Source of the DNA: Gammaproteobacteria bacterium
GTDB lineage: Bacteria; Pseudomonadota; Gammaproteobacteria; Pseudomonadales; Azotimanducaceae
NCBI GenBank assembly: GCA_002731575.1
Contig: PCCE01000062.1
Location: forward strand, 1-46,045
DNA: 46,045 nucleotides
Direction: 5' to 3'
In this document: positions 35,070-43,013 of the stretch, piece after piece
Layout: each line of letters opens with the position of its first letter
How positions within the stretch are numbered: the first letter of the stretch is position 1
Made by a program: the position numbers and the translations under genes
The notes under the pieces: generated by a model
What the model was told of the DNA's origin: nothing
Database searches by the model: none
Seen by the model: only the letters and a program-made list of their open reading frames with translations

Positions 35070-35117
35070 AACAACACTGACAACAACACTGACAACAACA
35101 CTGACAACAACAGAGAC
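35070..35117 (+). repeat. 12-bp tandem repeat (three exact copies plus one variant) before a start codon
   Basis: AACAACACTGAC occurs at 35070-35081, 35082-35093 and 35094-35105, followed by AACAACAGAGAC at 35106-35117. The ATG of the next gene is 5 bp further on, so the last unit supplies the only candidate ribosome-binding sequence (GAGA). Exact copies can gain or lose units by slippage, changing the leader length between the exporter stop and this start. Confidence 0.85.
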
Positions 35118-35122
35118 ATTCT

Positions 35123-36034
35123 ATGAGATTCGGATTTTGGCCAAACCCACGCAGCGACTATGAAGCAACCAAAACCCTTGCCCAACACGCCGAGGCAACG
35201 GGCTGGGATGGTATTTGGCTGGCCGACCACTTCCTACCCGACGAAGACGAACTCATACCTGTGCACGAGAGCTGGATTACCCTGGCCGCCTTGGCCCGCG
35301 ATGTGCCCCGAGTGCGATTGGGCACCTTGGTTGCGGGCAACACCTATCGCCACCCAGCAGTGCTGGCGAACATGGTCGCCACCTTAGACAACCTATCCGA
35401 CGGCCGTGTGGTACTGGGCCTTGGTGCAGGCTGGCAGCAAAACGAACACGAAGCCTATGGACTGGATTACGGCACCACTGGTTCGCGGCTAGACCGACTG
35501 GAGGAAGCATGTCAGGTACTCAAAGGGCTGTTCGGCAACGACTATTTTTATTTCGATGGTGACCACTACCAGATGCAAAGAGCGCCATTAGAACCTAAGC
35601 CGAAGCAGGCCAAGCTGCCGCTGATGATTGGCGGCGGCGGTGAAAAACGCACTCTACGCATTACCGCCCAATACGCTGACGAATGGAATGTATGGGGCGA
35701 TGTCACCATTCTTAAGCAAAAGATGGCAGTTCTAGATCAGCACTGCGAAGACATTGGCCGAGACCCCGATGAAATTGAGCGTTCGGCAGTAGCCCTGCTA
35801 TTTCTCAGCGATAACGAAAAGTACCTGCAGCGTATGCGCGCTGCAGACATTGCTATGCCCACCATTATTGGCAATGTCAGTGAGGTGGTCGACGTAGTGG
35901 CAGCACTGCAAGAGGCCGGCGTCAAAGAACTGATAATCCCAGACTTTACGTTGGGCACGCTGATTGGCGCAGATCAGCTAAAACAAGACCTGATGGAAAA
36001 ATTCATTACCCAAGTGGGCGGCGAGTTCCGCTAA
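35123..36034 (+). CDS. Luciferase-like monooxygenase family oxidoreductase (LLM class)
   Basis: This 303-aa protein has the bacterial luciferase-like TIM barrel: MRFGFWPNP, GWDGIWLADHF (27-37), VRLGTLVAGNTYRHPAVLA (about 72-90), LSDGRVVLGLGAGW (about 99-112) and a C-terminal LPLMIGGGGEKRTLR block. Members use reduced FMN or F420 for oxidation of alcohols, ketones or aromatic compounds. The sequence resembles the F420-type subclass, but whether this organism makes F420 cannot be told here, so FMN is left open. It follows the exporter pair by 88 bp across a tandem repeat and precedes an SDR by 68 bp. Ring or aglycone oxidation is a reasonable guess. Confidence 0.85.
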   Translation: MRFGFWPNPRSDYEATKTLAQHAEATGWDGIWLADHFLPDEDELIPVHESWITLAALARDVPRVRLGTLVAGNTYRHPAVLANMVATLDNLSDGRVVLGLGAGWQQNEHEAYGLDYGTTGSRLDRLEEACQVLKGLFGNDYFYFDGDHYQMQRAPLEPKPKQAKLPLMIGGGGEKRTLRITAQYADEWNVWGDVTILKQKMAVLDQHCEDIGRDPDEIERSAVALLFLSDNEKYLQRMRAADIAMPTIIGNVSEVVDVVAALQEAGVKELIIPDFTLGTLIGADQLKQDLMEKFITQVGGEFR

Positions 36035-36050
36035 ATGCTAAGCCAGCTAG

Positions 36051-36080
36051 CCCTAAAGAACCCGACCCTAAACAACCCAA
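36051..36080 (+). repeat. Two imperfect 15-bp tandem repeats
   Basis: CCCTAAAGAACCCGA (36051-36065) is followed by CCCTAAACAACCCAA (36066-36080) in the gap between the LLM and SDR genes. They differ at two positions. This is the third junction in the window whose gap is made of short tandem units. Confidence 0.55.
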
Positions 36081-36102
36081 CTTAGAGAGCAGAGAAAACA
36101 TT

Positions 36103-36858
36103 ATGCACAGCGACATCAAAGACAGCGTCGTCATCATTACCGGCGGAGCCGGTGGCATTGGTAGCAAAATCGCCCACACCTTTGCCGCTGCAGGTGCGCG
36201 GGTGGTGGTCGCCGGGCGCAACGCTGAAAAGCTGGAAGCACTAGCCACGCAGATACTTAGTGACGGGCACACTTGTCTGCCGCTGACTTGCGATGTCACC
36301 GACGCGGATCAGGTAGAGGCGCTCATGGCTGGCACTGAGGCCGAGTTCGGACGCATCGACGTCATGATCAACAATGCTGGCGGTGCCATGTTCGTAAAGC
36401 CGCCTGAAAAGCTCAGACCCGAGCAGTGGCGAGCAGCCATCGACCTGAATTTGAGCAGTGTCTTTTACTGCAGTGCGGCAGCAGGCCAGCGCATGATCGA
36501 GCAAGGTGGCGGACGTATCATCAATATTTCGTCTGTCGCTGGGGTAAAAAATTCTCCGGCATTTGTGCACTACGGGGCCGCCAAGGCTGGCGTCATAAAC
36601 CTGACTAAGTCCATGGCGGTATGTTGGGGACCACATAATATCAACGTCAACTGCATCGCCCCGGGGCTGACTGCCACTGAGGGAGTGGCCCAGTGGCTGC
36701 CACCTAAAACACAAGAAGACGGTTCGCCGGTACCTCCGCTGCAATATCCGCCGGACCCGCAAAATGTCGCCGACCTGAGCCTATTTCTAGCCTCTCAGGG
36801 CAGCGCTCGGATCAGCGGCGAAATTTTCCCAATTCGAGCACTTAACGAAATCGTCTGA
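36103..36858 (+). CDS. Short-chain dehydrogenase/reductase (paralogue of the SDR at 25271)
   Basis: This 251-aa SDR has TGGAGGIG (13-20), NNAGGAM (90-96) and S143/S144, Y157, K161 (YGAAK). The tail (GLTATEGV ... YPPDPQNVADLSLFLAS ... GEIFPIRA) parallels that of the 258-aa SDR near 25 kb, so the two probably act on related substrates or in opposite directions on one. It is the last gene rightward of the exporter operon and converges with 4 bp between stops on the importer operon. GAGAGCAGAGAAAACATT before the ATG gives a modest ribosome-binding site. Confidence 0.88.
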   Translation: MHSDIKDSVVIITGGAGGIGSKIAHTFAAAGARVVVAGRNAEKLEALATQILSDGHTCLPLTCDVTDADQVEALMAGTEAEFGRIDVMINNAGGAMFVKPPEKLRPEQWRAAIDLNLSSVFYCSAAAGQRMIEQGGGRIINISSVAGVKNSPAFVHYGAAKAGVINLTKSMAVCWGPHNINVNCIAPGLTATEGVAQWLPPKTQEDGSPVPPLQYPPDPQNVADLSLFLASQGSARISGEIFPIRALNEIV

Positions 36859-36862
36859 GCGC

Positions 36863-37678
36863 TTAGATGTTTAGCAGGCGCCGGTCCATGGGGGCTAGGC
36901 GCTGGTCTGGATCCGCAGAGGGAATAGCCGAGAGCAGCAGCTTGGTGTAGTCGTGTTTGGGGTTGTCGAAAACGGTATCAACTGCGCCCTCCTCCACCAC
37001 CTGACCCTTATACATCACAAGCACCCGATCACAGATATGCCGCACTAGGCTCAGGTCGTGGGCAACAAATAAATAGGTCAGACCCAAGGACTGCTGCAGG
37101 TCTTCGAGCAAATTAATAATCTGCGCCTGCACCGAGACATCGAGCGCCGACACTGACTCATCGCAGACCAGTAGTCGCGGCTGCAGGATAAGCGCCCGGG
37201 CGATACTGATACGCTGACGCTGACCGCCGGAAAACGCGTGGGGGAAGCGACTCAGTACATCTGAATCGAGGTGGACGCTCGCTAGTACTTCAGTCACTGC
37301 TTGGCGTCTACTGGCTTTGTCGCCGAGCCGGTGAATGATTAGCGGTTCTTCGAGAATTTCTTCGACTGTCATGCGCGGGTTGAGCGAGGCGAAGGGGTCT
37401 TGGAAAACCATCTGAATCTGCCGACGCAGGGGCAACAGCTCGCGCTCGGTCATTTGCAGCAGCTCATGCCAACCTTGCTCGCTGCGATAGCGCACCGTCC
37501 CTGAATCCGTCTCAATAGCCCGCATTATGCAGCGCGCCAAGGTGGTCTTACCGGAACCGCTTTCGCCGACGACGCCGAGAATTTCTGCCGACCTGAGGTT
37601 AAAGCTGACGTTGTCGACGGCCACACTGTCGCCAAAGGTTTTGCGCAGATTGCTCACTTCCAGCAAAACTTCATTCAT
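36863..37678 (-). CDS. Opp/Dpp-type ABC importer ATPase, F subunit
   Basis: This 271-aa ATPase has Walker A GESGSGKTT (38-46), signature SGGQRQRISIARAL, Walker B LLVCDESVSALDV (Ser where most have Pro) and the H-loop VAHDLS. RQIQMVFQDPFASLNPRM and the C-terminal HDYTKLLLSAIP are typical of OppF/DppF. ATG 37678 overlaps the OppD-like stop as ATGAATGA; a TTG at 37684 is less likely. It is the last gene of the importer operon. It is shorter than many OppF proteins (about 320 aa), ending soon after the TKLLLSAIP block, so the Cys-rich extension seen in Fe-S-containing homologues is absent. Confidence 0.93.
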   Translation of the reverse strand: MNEVLLEVSNLRKTFGDSVAVDNVSFNLRSAEILGVVGESGSGKTTLARCIMRAIETDSGTVRYRSEQGWHELLQMTERELLPLRRQIQMVFQDPFASLNPRMTVEEILEEPLIIHRLGDKASRRQAVTEVLASVHLDSDVLSRFPHAFSGGQRQRISIARALILQPRLLVCDESVSALDVSVQAQIINLLEDLQQSLGLTYLFVAHDLSLVRHICDRVLVMYKGQVVEEGAVDTVFDNPKHDYTKLLLSAIPSADPDQRLAPMDRRLLNI

Positions 37679-38651
37679 GACCAAACGCCTTTAGCTGGCT
37701 CGGCGACAAGCTAATCTGTCGACCGTCGGCCAGTCGCGTTAGCGGGTAGGCGGTGGTGATGTCCGTGGCTCCCACCACACTAGCCACAGTAGCTAGCCGC
37801 TGGCCCTTTGGCGCCAGCCCTGGAATGGCTGCCATCAGCCCCTTGCTATAGGGGTGCATTGGTTGTTTCAGCACTTGACGCACTGTGCCAGCTTCCAGCA
37901 CGCGCCCCCCTTGCATGACAACCACATGGTCCGCCAGCTGGGCAACCACACCAATGTCATGCGTGATAAAGAGCACGGAGTTATTTAACTCGCCTTTGAG
38001 CTGACGAATCAGGGTTAGTATTTCCGCCTGTATAGTGACGTCTAGGGCAGTGGTCGGTTCGTCGCAAATCAGCAGATCGGGTTGGCAAACTAAGGCCATG
38101 GCAATGACCACGCGCTGCCGCATGCCGCCAGAAAACTCAAACGGGTACTGCTGCATGCGCCGCTGTAGGTCATCAATGCCGACTCGCTGGAGCATATTGG
38201 CAGCCTCGTCCCAAGCAACCTTTTTCGACACTTCACGATGACAGAGAATGGCTTCAGCCACTTGGTTACCTACGGTATATACCGGCGCTAGGGCTGTCAT
38301 TGGTTCCTGAAAAACCATACTGATATGGTCACCGCGTAGCTGCTCTAGGCGTGAATCCTTGTCTACCAGGGCCAGTACATCGTATGGCTCACTACCCGAA
38401 GGTGCAAAATCTATACTACCTGCCGTCACCCTGCCGGGGGGCTGAATCAGCCTCATGATGGCGCTGGCGGTCACTGACTTACCCGACCCGCTCTCACCGA
38501 TTATGGCTGTTACTTGTCCTCTGGGCACATCGAAGCTGACTCCCTGCAACGCCTTGGTGCGGCCAGTTTCGGTGTGAAATTCAACGGCAAGATTGCGCAC
38601 CTGAAGAATGTTGTCAGACTCGATAGCATCCTGAGACTTAAGTTCTGACAT
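37671..38651 (-). CDS. Opp/Dpp-type ABC importer ATPase, D subunit
   Basis: This 326-aa ATPase has Walker A GESGSGKSVTASAI (53-66), FQEPMTAL, signature SGGMRQRVVIAMAL, Walker B LLICDEPTTALDVT and ITHDIGVVAQ, all characteristic of OppD/DppD. It should pair with the F subunit on the cytoplasmic face of the permeases. The start ATG shares its first base with the last base of the preceding stop (TAATG), indicating coupled translation. Near the C-terminus YSKGLMAAIPG is the usual OppD block; the Cys residues that bind an Fe-S cluster in some DppD proteins are not seen. Confidence 0.93.
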   Translation of the reverse strand: MSELKSQDAIESDNILQVRNLAVEFHTETGRTKALQGVSFDVPRGQVTAIIGESGSGKSVTASAIMRLIQPPGRVTAGSIDFAPSGSEPYDVLALVDKDSRLEQLRGDHISMVFQEPMTALAPVYTVGNQVAEAILCHREVSKKVAWDEAANMLQRVGIDDLQRRMQQYPFEFSGGMRQRVVIAMALVCQPDLLICDEPTTALDVTIQAEILTLIRQLKGELNNSVLFITHDIGVVAQLADHVVVMQGGRVLEAGTVRQVLKQPMHPYSKGLMAAIPGLAPKGQRLATVASVVGATDITTAYPLTRLADGRQISLSPSQLKAFGHE

Positions 38652-39769
38652 TAGGATTGACCGCCGGTACTGTAGGGGTCGACGGCGTCGCGTACGCCGT
38701 CACCGAGCAAGTTGAATGCCATCACCGTAAGCACCACAAAAAGGCCGGGGATAAGTAACCATGGGGTCAACACAATGGCCTGATAGTTTTGCGCCTGCTG
38801 CATGAGCACTCCCCAGCTCACCACCGGCGGCCGCAGCCCGATGCCGAGGAAGCTCAGGGCGGTTTCGCCGAGAATCATGCCCGGCACGGCTAGGGTTGCG
38901 GTAGCTATTAGGTGGGAGTTAAAGCTTGGCAACATGTGCTTGAAAATCACACGCATTTTGCTCGCCCCGAGCATTCGCGCCGACACAACAAAGTCTTCTT
39001 CGCGCAGGGACAAGAATTTACCGCGCACCTGCCGTGCCAAGGCAGGCCAGCCTAAGAGTGACAAAATAATGGTGATACCAAAGTAGACACCAAGCGATGA
39101 CCAGCTCACCGGCAGCGCCGCAGACAGTGCCATCCACAGGGGTAGGGCCGGCAGCGACTGCAGCACCTCAATAGCGCGCTGCACGGCGCGGTCGAGTAGG
39201 CCACCAACATAGCCGGCCAACCCGCCAAGCAAGACCCCCAAAAACAGCGTCAGCAGCACTCCAAGAATACCAATGGAAAGCGAAACCCTGGCGCCATAAA
39301 GCACACGCGAAAACAGATCCCGGCCTAGCTGGTCGGTACCAAATAAATGGATATAGCCTTGCTCACCAGTAGTGAACAGATGCCGCTCGGCAGCAAAAAG
39401 GTTCCACAACTGATAGCTCTCACCACGGGCAACAAAGTAAATGGGATAACGCTTTTGCGAATTTTCGGTGTACTCGCGCACCCAGGTTTCATCGTCTACC
39501 TGCATGTCGTAGCCATAAACAAAAGGCCGCAGGTGGAACTGACCTTGGGCATCTACAAAACGCACACGCATGGGTGGTGCATTGATGGCCTGCACGTTAC
39601 GCCAAGCGGTGCCGTAGGGACTGACGAACTCGCAAAACGCCGCGACGGTGTAGATGAAAAGCAAGAAGTAGCCGCTGGCCATGGCCAGCCGGTGCCGCTT
39701 GAACCGCAGCCATACCAACTGGCGCGGCGACAGAGTGCGCGCTTGCAACTGGGCGCTGACCTCACTCAT
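38651..39769 (-). CDS. Opp/Dpp-type ABC importer permease, C subunit
   Basis: This 372-aa inner-membrane permease has one helix at about 29-49, a roughly 100-residue periplasmic domain (50-155), then five helices. The block HLFGTDQLGRDLFSRVLYGARVSL and the coupling motif (VVSARMLGASKMRVIFKHML) are hallmarks of OppC/DppC. The long first loop is typical of importers for large oligopeptides or oligosaccharides rather than dipeptides, which fits an oligosaccharide ligand. ATG 39769 overlaps the B-subunit stop as ATGAGTGA; the in-frame upstream codons to 39826 lie inside that gene. Confidence 0.92.
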   Translation of the reverse strand: MSEVSAQLQARTLSPRQLVWLRFKRHRLAMASGYFLLFIYTVAAFCEFVSPYGTAWRNVQAINAPPMRVRFVDAQGQFHLRPFVYGYDMQVDDETWVREYTENSQKRYPIYFVARGESYQLWNLFAAERHLFTTGEQGYIHLFGTDQLGRDLFSRVLYGARVSLSIGILGVLLTLFLGVLLGGLAGYVGGLLDRAVQRAIEVLQSLPALPLWMALSAALPVSWSSLGVYFGITIILSLLGWPALARQVRGKFLSLREEDFVVSARMLGASKMRVIFKHMLPSFNSHLIATATLAVPGMILGETALSFLGIGLRPPVVSWGVLMQQAQNYQAIVLTPWLLIPGLFVVLTVMAFNLLGDGVRDAVDPYSTGGQS

Positions 39770-40745
39770 AGCGAATTCTCGGGTCAGCCCATGCGAGCAG
39801 CAAATCGGATATGAGCATGCCCACAATGGTAAGAATGGTCAGCAGCATCAAAAAACTGCCAGCCAAATACATGTCTTGGTTGATCAGCGCCTGCACCAAG
39901 GCAGGCCCAGTCGTTGGTAGGTTGAGTACTATTGAGACAATGGCCTCGCCGGAAATAAGAGTAGGTAGCAGAAAACCGATGGTACTAATAAACGGATTAA
40001 TCGCGATGCGCAGCGGGTATTTGACTAACAGTTTGAGGGGCTTCACACCCTTGGCCCGGGCGGTGATCACATAGGGCTTATTTAGCTCATCGAGCAAATT
40101 CGCGCGCAGAATACGCATGGTGGAAGCCGTACCGCCCAAGCCCACTACCACCATGGGAATCCACAGGTGACTGAGAAAATCACCCGCCCGGGCCAACGAC
40201 CAGGGGGCGTCACGATACTCCGGTGAAAACAGCCCGCCGATACTGATACCAAACCACTCGTAGCCGAAGTACATGACGATTAGCGCCAGCAAAAAACTCG
40301 GCGTCGCCAAACCCACCAGCATGACGGTGGTGAGGGCGTAGTCGCCGAGCGAGTACTGGCGCACTGCCGAATAGACACCCGCAGGAATGGCCACTGCCCA
40401 AGTAAACAGCAAAGCTGACAGGGTAATGAGTAAGGTATAGCCAATGCGCTCGCCCACCAATTCGTTTACCGGGCGGTTGAACAAATAGGAATAACCCATG
40501 TCGCCGGTAACGAAATTAGTAATCCAGCTCAGGTACTGTAGCGGCAGAGGTTGATCTAAATTGTATTGAGCACGCAGGTTTTGGATGGCCTCGGAAGACA
40601 GCTCCACACCCTGCGACTGCATACGATCTAGGGGGGAGGTGACAATATCTCCCGGCGGTAGCTGAATCACCACGAACACGATCATCGAGATAAAGATGAG
40701 AGTGGGGATGGCACCCAGCAAACGCTTGGCAATATAGGTTTTCAT
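39762..40745 (-). CDS. Opp/Dpp-type ABC importer permease, B subunit
   Basis: This 327-aa inner-membrane permease starts MKTYIAKRLLGAIPTLIFIS with the first helix at about 9-29, then PPGDIV and the YNLDQPLPLQYLSWI block of OppB/DppB. The coupling motif is PYVITARAKGVKPLKLLVKY. The C-terminal helices contain TGPALVQALINQD, typical of the family. It overlaps the binding-protein stop by ATGA, continuing the coupled arrangement. It forms the translocation pore with the C subunit. Confidence 0.93.
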   Translation of the reverse strand: MKTYIAKRLLGAIPTLIFISMIVFVVIQLPPGDIVTSPLDRMQSQGVELSSEAIQNLRAQYNLDQPLPLQYLSWITNFVTGDMGYSYLFNRPVNELVGERIGYTLLITLSALLFTWAVAIPAGVYSAVRQYSLGDYALTTVMLVGLATPSFLLALIVMYFGYEWFGISIGGLFSPEYRDAPWSLARAGDFLSHLWIPMVVVGLGGTASTMRILRANLLDELNKPYVITARAKGVKPLKLLVKYPLRIAINPFISTIGFLLPTLISGEAIVSIVLNLPTTGPALVQALINQDMYLAGSFLMLLTILTIVGMLISDLLLAWADPRIRYE

Positions 40746-42817
40746 TCGCCGTGTCTCACCAGAGATTGAGACAGGATAGTTTGGTTAACAACAGCGTCAG
40801 AGGTAACCGCTTCAGAGCTACGAGGCTGATGGCTGGTGCCTTGCTTGGCGACGCTTTGAGCAGACATTGCTTGATCTGATGCGAAGTACCAAGTGGCTGG
40901 ATGATAGGCCATGGTCCAGCGGTTGTCCCAGCCCCAAATTGCCCGCTCGGGCACACCGCGTAAGTGCTGCGAAATAACCACCGGTTGCGGCGCCAATCCC
41001 ACGGTGCCAATGGTCCACAGGTTCTCTGCATTACTGGCCAGCAGCTTTTTCCCCAGTTCGATGCGACGCTGCTTGTTTACGGTGGCAGACATCTCGGTAG
41101 CCCACTGCTGCAGTTGGCGCATATTGGCAGGCGGCTCCTTACCCAAACGGCCAGCGGTCAAATGCCAGCGTGCCCAAGCATTCCACAGCGTATTCGAGCG
41201 ACTGCTGGAAATAGGCGCCCACCAAGTAGGATTGATGGGCAGCAAAATGTCAGTGACCTGATCCGCATGCCACACCGTCATCTGCATTTTGTTGCTCAGC
41301 GCGCGCTCACTTTGCAGACTGGCATCGACAATTTTTAGCCGCAAATCAATGCCGATTTCACGCCAATAAAGCGCAACCAGTTCCAAAGAGATGGCCTTGG
41401 GGGTTTCCCAATCCATAAACTCCAAGGTAATTACCAAGGACTGGCCATCGGCGAATTCGCGCAAACCGTCGCCGTCCACATCATGCAGGCCAAGCTCATC
41501 GAGCAATTGCCGTGCGCGTACCGGGTCGTATTGGGTAAAGGCCTCGGCAAAGGCTGGGTCATACATACTGCTACTAGGGTGGGCGGTTACCTGACGCGGG
41601 GTGCCCCGGCCAAAGTAAATGATCTGATTCATTTCATCCCGGTTAATGGCAATGGACAGAGCCTGCCGAAAACTCCGCTGCCAGAACAACGCACTGAGCT
41701 TGGCGTCGTCGTAGTTGTAGTTCGGCTGAATGACCACGTCGCTGGAATGCAGCCGGTTCCAAACCAGTACGCGGATGTCGCCATTGCGCTCACCAAGTTT
41801 CAGCAGCGGGATGTCTTGGGTTTTCAGCTCGTAAGCAGAGAAATCTAGCTGGCCAGTTGAAGACATGGCGGCAATGACTTCTTTGTTGTCTACCTGCTGG
41901 GAGTCGATACTGTCGATGTAAGGCAACTGCTGACCCGCGGGATCTACCTTGAAGTAGTAGGGGTTGCGCTCTAGCAGCACCCGCGTTGGCGTGCGACTTA
42001 CCACCCGATGCGCTGCAAGGGTGGGCACTTGGGCACTTTCCTCAATTAACTGACGCTTGGCCGCGTGATAGAAAGCCATCCAAGTCAGCAGGCCCATGTC
42101 TGCAATACGTTGCTTTAGCGTCTCTCGGTCAGTAAAGGCCGGATGGAAATCTTTGTAGTAGTGTACGGGGTCGACAAAGAAGTCGCCGTAGTTAGCGAGC
42201 AAGTTGACCATAAGAGGCCGAGGCTCGTCGAATTCGTAGTAAAAGGTTAGGTCATCGACTTTGACCGCCCTGCCGCCTTCTACGTTGCGGCTGGGTACTG
42301 GTGAATACTCCGTGTTTAGCCAAATATTGTTGAAGGTAAACAAAAAATCGTCGCTGCTGAGCGGTGCCCCATCAGACCATTTAATGCCCTTGCGCAAGGT
42401 GAGGGTAATGCGTCGGCCGTCCGCGCTGACCTCCCAGCTTTGGGCCAGATTCGGCAAAATGGTTTGCATATCTGCCGCCATAGTCAGCGGGGCTTCCATG
42501 TTGGGAAAGGTGAGCCATTCGTTGGGCGTAATGCGCGCAGTGCCGCCGTATTGGCCGAGACCAGCCAAAGGCACGACTACTGGCGGATTATCAGGCAGAC
42601 GTTCAGCCACACTGGGAAGGTTTTTGTCGTCCAGAAACGGGCTTTGGGTAAATTGCTCAATGCCAAGTTCAGCAGCAGTTTGCATAGGCTGAAACCAAGC
42701 CGCAGGCCACTTTTGTTCCTGAGCAGCAAGTGTTGAGGCACCCAGCAGTGTGGCCCCGCAGATACACTGGCTGCACAGTCGATAAACCGCCGCCACTTGC
42801 CGCTGATGCCAGAACAT
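40742..42817 (-). CDS. Periplasmic solute-binding protein (SBP family 5) of the Opp-type importer
   Basis: This 691-aa protein has an N-terminal signal peptide (about 1-32, hydrophobic core ending ASTLAAQ) and the SBP_bac_5 fold: LAQSWEVSADGRRITLTLRK, IKWSDGAPLSSDDFLFTF, FRQALSIAINRDEMNQ. It is longer than DppA/OppA (about 530 aa) and resembles the large family-5 proteins that carry oligosaccharides or other bulky ligands. ATG 42817 has AGGA 9 bp upstream and gives a clean signal peptide; ATG 42838 is a nearby alternative, and 42973 would put 52 non-signal residues in front. It leads the importer operon and has a GGGGGAA element upstream. No Cys at the cleavage site is placed for a lipoprotein. 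Confidence 0.9.
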   Translation of the reverse strand: MFWHQRQVAAVYRLCSQCICGATLLGASTLAAQEQKWPAAWFQPMQTAAELGIEQFTQSPFLDDKNLPSVAERLPDNPPVVVPLAGLGQYGGTARITPNEWLTFPNMEAPLTMAADMQTILPNLAQSWEVSADGRRITLTLRKGIKWSDGAPLSSDDFLFTFNNIWLNTEYSPVPSRNVEGGRAVKVDDLTFYYEFDEPRPLMVNLLANYGDFFVDPVHYYKDFHPAFTDRETLKQRIADMGLLTWMAFYHAAKRQLIEESAQVPTLAAHRVVSRTPTRVLLERNPYYFKVDPAGQQLPYIDSIDSQQVDNKEVIAAMSSTGQLDFSAYELKTQDIPLLKLGERNGDIRVLVWNRLHSSDVVIQPNYNYDDAKLSALFWQRSFRQALSIAINRDEMNQIIYFGRGTPRQVTAHPSSSMYDPAFAEAFTQYDPVRARQLLDELGLHDVDGDGLREFADGQSLVITLEFMDWETPKAISLELVALYWREIGIDLRLKIVDASLQSERALSNKMQMTVWHADQVTDILLPINPTWWAPISSSRSNTLWNAWARWHLTAGRLGKEPPANMRQLQQWATEMSATVNKQRRIELGKKLLASNAENLWTIGTVGLAPQPVVISQHLRGVPERAIWGWDNRWTMAYHPATWYFASDQAMSAQSVAKQGTSHQPRSSEAVTSDAVVNQTILSQSLVRHGE

Positions 42818-42932
42818 TTTATTTTTTCCTGCAAACATCCTAGCCTTCGCCTCGCCAACCCCACTAATAAGATACCAATCTATAGGGCCACAGCTACAGG
42901 ACTTGCTGGAGTTTGGCTGCGCCCAATTAAGC

Positions 42933-42948
42933 ACTTCCCCCACAATTA
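42933..42948 (-). promoter_or_regulatory. Island element, core GGGGGAA, upstream of the importer operon
   Basis: The minus strand reads TAATTGTGGGGGAAGT, pointing at the binding-protein gene 116 bp away (95 bp to the alternative ATG). An overlapping plus-strand half (AATTAGGGAAAT, 42944-42955) makes the site partly palindromic. Between 42818 and 43013 I see no gene. Confidence 0.45.
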
Positions 42949-43013
42949 GGGAAATATGCCCAACTATCGGCAACCGATGGGGATTGAATAGTTATGCCTT
43001 AGGGAGTGCGTGA

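Noticed and set aside
35070-35117. A small CRISPR array
   Set aside because: Units of 12 bp are contiguous with no spacers; the same applies to the 14-bp array at 1066-1135.
35123-36034. Evidence that the host makes coenzyme F420
   Set aside because: The luciferase-like protein resembles F420-type members, but FMN-using relatives share the fold and no F420 synthesis gene is present here.
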